From positions 1-11,247 of the forward strand of contig JAIRUO010000108.1 of NCBI GenBank assembly GCA_031254385.1: a DNA stretch of 11,247 nt, read 5' to 3'. The DNA is from Treponema sp. Lineage in GTDB: Bacteria; Spirochaetota; Spirochaetia; Treponematales; Breznakiellaceae. The notes under the pieces were generated by a model that saw only the letters and a program-made list of their open reading frames with translations, ran no database searches and had not been told where the DNA came from. Position 1 is the first letter of the stretch, and each line of letters opens with the position of its first letter. Below are positions 6,739-11,247 of this stretch, piece by piece. The position numbers and the translations under genes are program-made.

Positions 6739-6767
6739 AATATACACAAAAAAGATATAAATGTCAA
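6739..6767 (-). promoter_or_regulatory. Sigma70-type promoter for the pterin-synthase gene
   Basis: On the minus strand TTGACA (6767-6762) is followed after exactly 17 bases by TATATT (6744-6739). The -35 is a perfect consensus and the -10 is close to consensus. Transcription would begin near 6732 and give a leader of about 45 bases. The promoter sits between the stop of the cyclase gene and this gene, so the pterin synthase can be expressed independently of the upstream kinase-cyclase pair. Confidence 0.75.
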
Positions 6768-6791
6768 TATCATCTGTTAGACTAAACATAT

Positions 6792-8852
6792 CTATTTAAT
6801 AGTTTGAGCAAAAACACCGTTCCATTCTTTTGGTGGAGGATTATTTTTATACTGGAGGCAGCGATTCAGCATAAGACGGCTTGGCGCATCATTCGGCTGG
6901 TATTTTATTACTGCGTTAAAATAACTCAATGCTTTTGACCAGTTTTGATTAAAGTAGTATCGCAACCCGATTTCGTAATATTCATAAACTTTCTTTTGCC
7001 CTGTAGTTGTATCATCTTTAGAAGAAATCAATTCGTATATATTCATTCCCCCAGATCGTCCTAGAAAAGAAACACGATCTAAAAGACGGAATTGAAAAAT
7101 GTCCTTGCACTCTTTATAGGTACTTTCGCTTACGATAATTTCAGTCCTGTATACTTTATTCATCCCCTCAAGCCTGCTTGAAACATTTACAGTATCGCCT
7201 ATAATTGTATAATTCAATCTTTCCTTATAACCCAAATTTCCCACAATTACATTGCCGGTATGTATACCAATACGGGTTAGGAATGGAACTTTCCCTTTAC
7301 TATTCCACTGTTGGAAAAGGCTACGCAGGTTGTTTTGAATAATGATCGCGGTATGGCAGGCTTTTTCAGCGTGGTTTTCCATCGGTACAGGGGCACCCCA
7401 AAAAGCCATTACCGCATCGCCAATATATTTATCAATGGTTCCCTTATTCTCCAGAATGGTTTTAGAAACGCTTTCAAAATAAACACAAAGATCCTGAACC
7501 AGTCTTTCAGGGTCCATTTTTTCCACGATAGAAGTGAACTTGGTAATGTCGCTAAAAAAAACTGTCAGCTTCTGCTGTTCGCCGCCCAAATTTGCGCTGA
7601 TGTTTTTGTTGATAAGCTGGATTACTAGATCAGCCGGAACATAACGCTTAAAATTGTTAAAGAGACTGCTTTCTTCGTATACAAGAATTCCATAAATAAC
7701 AATTATAAGTAGCAAAAAAGCATAAGGCACATACCAGAACAGCGGCTGGACAGCGTTACTCAATAGAAGCATATCACGCAGGCTAGATACAGAAACTATC
7801 AGTGTAGTAAACAGCAGCGGGACAAGCATGTAATTCTTTTTTATTATAATGGAAATAACCGGAAAGATAATACAGAGCAATAATAATGGTATTATATTAA
7901 TATTGGTAATAAAAGAAAAGGCAAGACTTACTGCATACTTGTCTTTTTGAAGAGCCACATAAGCTGCGCAAGCAATACTATATATGATGATTCCTGTAAC
8001 AATATATTTTTCTTTTTTTGGGAAAAGCCCTGACGATTCTATAATATATAGAGAATAGAAACCAAAACAGAACAGTTGACAACAGCGTGTTATTTTTACA
8101 AGCACAAGATAGAAGCTTGAGTCATAGGAAAAACCTATATTGGCATAGGCAAGGGCAAAAGACATAGATAATAACGAGAAAAAGATATATTTTTTATCTT
8201 TGAATCCTCTGGAAATAAATATACCAAAATGGTATATTGCGACAAGTATGGCAAGAAACTGTGCTGCCATTACCAAATAAACATTTAATAAATTTTTGAA
8301 AAACACTTTGGACGCATTATCCCTATATTCAGCTATCGAAAGCTCTGGCAGCGAGTTAGTTTCATACATCGGGAAAACTTCGATAACAATGCTGTTCTCT
8401 TTATTATAATAAATTAATTCCCCTGCAATAGGCACATCAGTCGCCACTTGTTCGCCGGTGGAATAGACTCCGGTATCAGCTTCCTGCCTAAGCCCCTTTT
8501 TATAAATTACAATATCATTTATACGGATAATCACTGGCATATCAAAACGGTTGATGTAGAGAGTAAGGTCCTTATCTTTAAAATCTTCTGATATGGAAAA
8601 GAAGGTTTTAAACACATGGTAATTATCGCCGTCTTTATTATTGACGAGTTTTTCCCTGTTATAAGGCACAAAACCCGGCAGATTGAAGTTGGATGCGGTC
8701 ATCCTCTCCCTGTCAGAATTCCTGCCTGAATAAATAACAAAGTCCCCGATATCCAGCCTGGCCATGCCGGGAACAAAATCATTAGAAGCAAAAGCAACGG
8801 AATTTGCCAAGGCAAGCAAAAAAAGCAAAGTTGATATTTTTTGTAATTTCAT
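6792..8852 (-). CDS. Receptor-like membrane adenylate cyclase (class III) with 7TM and TPR-like tail
   Basis: The product has 686 residues. A signal peptide (1-22) precedes a beta-rich extracytoplasmic sensor (about 25-185), then about seven hydrophobic segments between 190 and 392, the layout of 7TMR-DISM receptors. The cytoplasmic class III cyclase domain spans about 425-605. Metal aspartates are D435 (FFSDITKFTS) and D479 (KYIGDAVMAFWG). ATP-selecting residues are K475 and T549 (YTIIGDTVN), and transition-state residues are N556 and R560 (VNVSSRLEG). The set appears complete, so cAMP production from ATP is expected, and the Thr at 549 is the class IIIb type. Residues 622-665 look like one TPR unit (YEIGLRYYFNQNWSKALSYFNAVIKYQPNDA, given here as the span 626-656). 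The ATG overlaps the stop of the kinase gene by ATGA, with AGGG just upstream, so translation is coupled to the kinase. The ligand is unknown. Confidence 0.92.
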   Translation of the reverse strand: MKLQKISTLLFLLALANSVAFASNDFVPGMARLDIGDFVIYSGRNSDRERMTASNFNLPGFVPYNREKLVNNKDGDNYHVFKTFFSISEDFKDKDLTLYINRFDMPVIIRINDIVIYKKGLRQEADTGVYSTGEQVATDVPIAGELIYYNKENSIVIEVFPMYETNSLPELSIAEYRDNASKVFFKNLLNVYLVMAAQFLAILVAIYHFGIFISRGFKDKKYIFFSLLSMSFALAYANIGFSYDSSFYLVLVKITRCCQLFCFGFYSLYIIESSGLFPKKEKYIVTGIIIYSIACAAYVALQKDKYAVSLAFSFITNINIIPLLLLCIIFPVISIIIKKNYMLVPLLFTTLIVSVSSLRDMLLLSNAVQPLFWYVPYAFLLLIIVIYGILVYEESSLFNNFKRYVPADLVIQLINKNISANLGGEQQKLTVFFSDITKFTSIVEKMDPERLVQDLCVYFESVSKTILENKGTIDKYIGDAVMAFWGAPVPMENHAEKACHTAIIIQNNLRSLFQQWNSKGKVPFLTRIGIHTGNVIVGNLGYKERLNYTIIGDTVNVSSRLEGMNKVYRTEIIVSESTYKECKDIFQFRLLDRVSFLGRSGGMNIYELISSKDDTTTGQKKVYEYYEIGLRYYFNQNWSKALSYFNAVIKYQPNDAPSRLMLNRCLQYKNNPPPKEWNGVFAQTIK

Positions 8853-9748
8853 ATTATTACCCTAATTTTCAATAATTCATCTTCTGTTAAAAATCCTTCC
8901 GCTGCTCCCTTTTCGCCTATCTTATATGATGCGAATATTTGTGCCTTCTCTATAGAATAATATATATCTTTTGTCTTATTATAAAGATATATAAATGAAG
9001 AAAACAGAGCATCCCCCGCGCCTATTGTATTTACTATTTTTCTTGTTCTTACTGCGGAGTATCGTTTTATTTCATTATTTTCCCTTGAATAAATTAATAA
9101 ACCATTTTCTCCCATCCCTATCACAATAATTATATTTTTATATTTTCTTTTTAATTGTTTAATGAAATCTTGTTCTTCTCCCAATATTTTTTCGTTGCTT
9201 AAAAATAAAATATCTGCATATTCCATAAAATCCTTATTATAGGCATCGTTTATATCATTGATCACGTGGACATCGCTTGCAATTAATTTTCCATGTTCTT
9301 TTACAATTTTTAAAAGGCCCCTGGAATAATTTATGTTGCACAGTATTGCCACATCTATTTTGTTTATTACCTCGTCAATTTTTTCAATTGGATATTTTGT
9401 TTCCTGTATGTCTTTTAGATCCAAAATTATTTTTCTTTTGTTTTCATTATATAATATAATTGACTGTGAAGTCGCTTTTACTAAAGGCAGTACATATTGA
9501 GTATTTATTCCCTTGTTTTTGAGTTCGTCAAAAATAACATTCTTGTATATATCATTGCCTATTATAGAGAATATCGTTGGATTTCCTCCCAATATTTTTA
9601 TGGCACTGCTAATATTATATCCAACACCTGCAATTGTACTATTTACTCCAAAAAAGTCATAATCTACAGGAGTATAAGCTATAGGAAAATCATCTATCTT
9701 AACAGTTATCTCAATATTAATATGACCAGAAACTAAGATATTATTCAT
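8849..9748 (-). CDS. PfkB-family carbohydrate/nucleoside kinase
   Basis: The product has 299 residues, typical for the ribokinase/PfkB family, and is cytosolic. The N-terminal strand ILVSGHINIEI is followed by the glycine-rich substrate-side motif AGVGYNISSAIKILGG (40-55). The C-terminal ATP/anion-hole signature is NTIGAGDALFSSF (240-252), with D246 as the expected catalytic base. VIGMGENGLLIY at 209-220 is the usual strand before the nucleotide site. The substrate (ribose, fructose-type sugar, or nucleoside) cannot be assigned. The gene is strikingly AT-rich compared with its surroundings: a hand count of 9121-9180 gives 10 G/C in 60. It is also rich in Ile, Asn and Lys, suggesting recent acquisition. 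The ribosome binding site is weak (AAGAAA before ATG at 9748). Its last codons overlap the cyclase start. It diverges from the solute-binding lipoprotein gene across 95 bases. Confidence 0.9.
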   Translation of the reverse strand: MNNILVSGHINIEITVKIDDFPIAYTPVDYDFFGVNSTIAGVGYNISSAIKILGGNPTIFSIIGNDIYKNVIFDELKNKGINTQYVLPLVKATSQSIILYNENKRKIILDLKDIQETKYPIEKIDEVINKIDVAILCNINYSRGLLKIVKEHGKLIASDVHVINDINDAYNKDFMEYADILFLSNEKILGEEQDFIKQLKRKYKNIIIVIGMGENGLLIYSRENNEIKRYSAVRTRKIVNTIGAGDALFSSFIYLYNKTKDIYYSIEKAQIFASYKIGEKGAAEGFLTEDELLKIRVII

Positions 9749-9843
9749 TATTTCTTATATCATATTGTTTATATGTATGGTAGATTTGTTTGACGTAGAT
9801 AGGAACAATGGGTATATTATGGAAGGGTGGAAAAAGGCTTATT
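9749..9843. promoter_or_regulatory. Divergent intergenic region between kinase and solute-binding protein genes
   Basis: These 95 bases must carry both start regions. The plus-strand promoter is clear and listed separately. For the minus strand I see only AT-rich candidates (for example TATGAT close to the kinase start) without a convincing -35, so the kinase promoter is unresolved. No strong inverted repeat typical of a sugar-responsive operator was found here by eye. Confidence 0.5.
9790..9818 (+). promoter_or_regulatory. Sigma70-type promoter for the solute-binding lipoprotein gene
   Basis: TTGACG (9790-9795) is followed by a 17-base spacer and TATATT (9813-9818). Transcription would begin near 9825, about 20 bases before the ATG at 9844, giving a very short leader that includes a modest AAGG ribosome binding site at 9835-9838. 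Confidence 0.7.
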
Positions 9844-11247
9844 ATGAATAAAAAGCTTCTTTTGCTTTCTATTACCGTATTGCTCTGCGGCTGCCAGGGG
9901 CCAGCAATTGGCACTTTAGCCGATTACAGGGGCTTTGAGGGTATGGAGCTTGGCCGGAACTATGGCTCCCTTTCAGATGTTCCTACATACCGGACTTATC
10001 TTAACGGATTTAAGGATGCTAGGGCTTCTAATAAGGTGCTAGAGATTCCACTTGGCAATATATGGACTGAGTCTGACCTAGTGGATTATGCGGACAGGGA
10101 AGCAGTGTTGTCGGACAAGTCAAATGATAGCATAGAATTCACCATTATAATAGAAGAAAGCGCATTATATCAGATAGAGATAGATTATTATTTGCTTCCC
10201 GGATATTCGAATTCAGCAAGGAGAGTGCTCTATATAGATGGGGAAGCCCCGTTCGTAGAAAGCGGCGACTTGGTTTTCTACCGGTATTTCAAAGATGCTT
10301 ACGATCCTATCATTAACAGCCTTGGGGACGAGACCAGGCCGTCGCAGGTGGAGATACCCGGCTGGAGAACCGCGAGTCTGACGGATACTTCTGGGTTGCA
10401 TTTACAGCCATTCAGCTTTTACCTGGAAGAGGGCGCTCATACCATAAGGCTTGAACATACCCAGGTGGATATGTACATATCCGGAATCAGGCTGAAAGCG
10501 CCCGAACAAATTAAGTCATATCAGCAAGTGCAGGCGGAATACAAGGCTAAGGGGTACAGGTCAGTACAATCCGAGGAGATCGTTTTCCAGGCGGAATCTT
10601 ATGCGATAGAGAAGAACGACCCTACCCTTAGGCGCGAGGCTGACGGAGATCCGCTGGTGCAGCCGGCATCGACTACTACCCGCAAGCTTAACGTCATGGG
10701 AGGGTGGAGATGGCGCAAGGGCAATCAGAGCATTACCTGGGAATTTACGGTTCCACAAGACGGCTTGTATAAGGTGGCGCTGTATGTAAAGCAACAGTGG
10801 AGCGGCGGGCTTCCTTCGTTCCGTCAGATCGCGATAGATGGCAGGGTACCATTTGAAGAACTCATGAATTATAAATTCGAATATGATACCAGATGGAAGC
10901 TCCATGTATTGGGAGATTCCGATAGCCAATATGAGTTTTACCTGACCAGGGGCAAGCACACCATTACCATGACGACAAAATTTGGACCTATATCGGAGAT
11001 TATAGAATCCATAAACATTGATACGCAGGTTCTGTCGGATGCAGTACTGAGCATAACCATGCTGGCGGGCAGTACCCCAGATCCGAATTATGATTACCGT
11101 TTCTTTGATAGGTTGCCTGAGCTAAAAGAGATGCTTGAGTATCTGTCAAACAGCATGGTTCACAAATACTGGCTGGTGTCGGCATTTACGGACGGCAATA
11201 ACGCCATGGCCAATAACTTCCTTACCATCCGGGCCCAGCTTGAGAAC
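9844..11247 (+). CDS. Large extracellular solute-binding lipoprotein, N-terminal part (runs off the window)
   Basis: The frame is open without a stop for 468 codons to the window end, so the gene is partial at its 3' side. The N-terminus (MNKKLLLLSITVLLCGC) is a lipoprotein signal with lipidation at C17. Two related beta-sandwich-like modules follow, at about 90-215 and 245-395. Each has an IDG-x-x-PF turn (132-137 and 332-337) and an FYL-x-x-G-x-HT strand (192-200 and 365-373), with TRPSQVEIPGW in the first and GGWRWRKGNQSITWEF in the second. This matches, from memory, the N-terminal half of the roughly 900-1000-residue family 1 solute-binding proteins common in Paenibacillus, which continue into a sugar-binding domain. 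A carbohydrate ABC uptake role is therefore expected, but the binding domain and permease genes lie outside the window. The start is supported by the lipobox and the upstream promoter. Confidence 0.85.
   Translation, partial: MNKKLLLLSITVLLCGCQGPAIGTLADYRGFEGMELGRNYGSLSDVPTYRTYLNGFKDARASNKVLEIPLGNIWTESDLVDYADREAVLSDKSNDSIEFTIIIEESALYQIEIDYYLLPGYSNSARRVLYIDGEAPFVESGDLVFYRYFKDAYDPIINSLGDETRPSQVEIPGWRTASLTDTSGLHLQPFSFYLEEGAHTIRLEHTQVDMYISGIRLKAPEQIKSYQQVQAEYKAKGYRSVQSEEIVFQAESYAIEKNDPTLRREADGDPLVQPASTTTRKLNVMGGWRWRKGNQSITWEFTVPQDGLYKVALYVKQQWSGGLPSFRQIAIDGRVPFEELMNYKFEYDTRWKLHVLGDSDSQYEFYLTRGKHTITMTTKFGPISEIIESINIDTQVLSDAVLSITMLAGSTPDPNYDYRFFDRLPELKEMLEYLSNSMVHKYWLVSAFTDGNNAMANNFLTIRAQLEN

Noticed and set aside
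6774..6787. TTAG-A-CTAA mini-palindrome between the cyclase stop and the -35 box
   Set aside because: The paired arms are only four bases and are not extended, so it cannot be separated from chance in AT-rich DNA.
10561..10959. Minus-strand open frame opposite the solute-binding protein
   Set aside because: The plus strand is open without a stop for 468 codons with a lipobox and recognisable modules, so the reverse frame is a shadow.
1..11247. CRISPR array, retron, toxin-antitoxin pair, insertion sequence, tRNA or rRNA
   Set aside because: No regularly spaced repeats, transposase or reverse-transcriptase motifs, small paired genes, or structured RNA gene sequence were seen on either strand.

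Overview
The window is 11.2 kb of bacterial chromosome and looks spirochaetal, most likely a Treponema-like, host-associated or termite-gut lineage. That is an inference from protein style: a FecR-type membrane-anchored protein, a BspA-type leucine-rich repeat tail, relaxed lipoboxes, a 7TM receptor-type adenylate cyclase and a very large sugar-binding lipoprotein. No rRNA, tRNA, CRISPR array, transposase or phage gene was seen.

Layout. (A) Positions 16-6051, plus strand: six tightly packed genes with gaps of 6-44 bases, plausibly one transcript. In order they are a secreted protein of unknown function, an NCS2 uracil/xanthine-type permease, a glycerophosphodiester phosphodiesterase (GDPD), an MFS transporter of the GPH/SLC45 kind, a chimeric FecR / peptidoglycan-binding-like / BspA-LRR protein, and a lipoprotein with a Thr/Gln/Pro tandem-repeat linker. 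The first four form a nutrient uptake and salvage block. The last two are AT-richer cell-envelope genes of accessory character. (B) A perfect hairpin at 6067-6091 separates convergent units. (C) Positions 6124-9748, minus strand: a very AT-rich PfkB sugar/nucleoside kinase overlaps by ATGA with a receptor-like class III adenylate cyclase. Further downstream is a 6-pyruvoyl/6-carboxytetrahydropterin synthase homologue that lacks the usual catalytic Cys, carries a C-terminal zinc ribbon, and has its own strong promoter. (D) From 9844 to the window edge, plus strand: the N-terminal 468 residues of a large extracellular solute-binding lipoprotein with two related beta-sandwich-like modules, driven by a consensus-like promoter and divergent from the kinase.

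How they may work together (inference): regions C and D suggest a carbohydrate acquisition locus, with a binding lipoprotein outside, a kinase inside and a membrane cyclase that could convert an external signal to cAMP. Region A suggests salvage of nucleobases and of glycerophosphodiesters released from phospholipid. No clearly new defence or mobile system is visible. The least ordinary items are the translationally coupled kinase-cyclase pair, the chimeric FecR/LRR gene with a composition break at its domain junction, and the Cys-less pterin synthase with a zinc ribbon.
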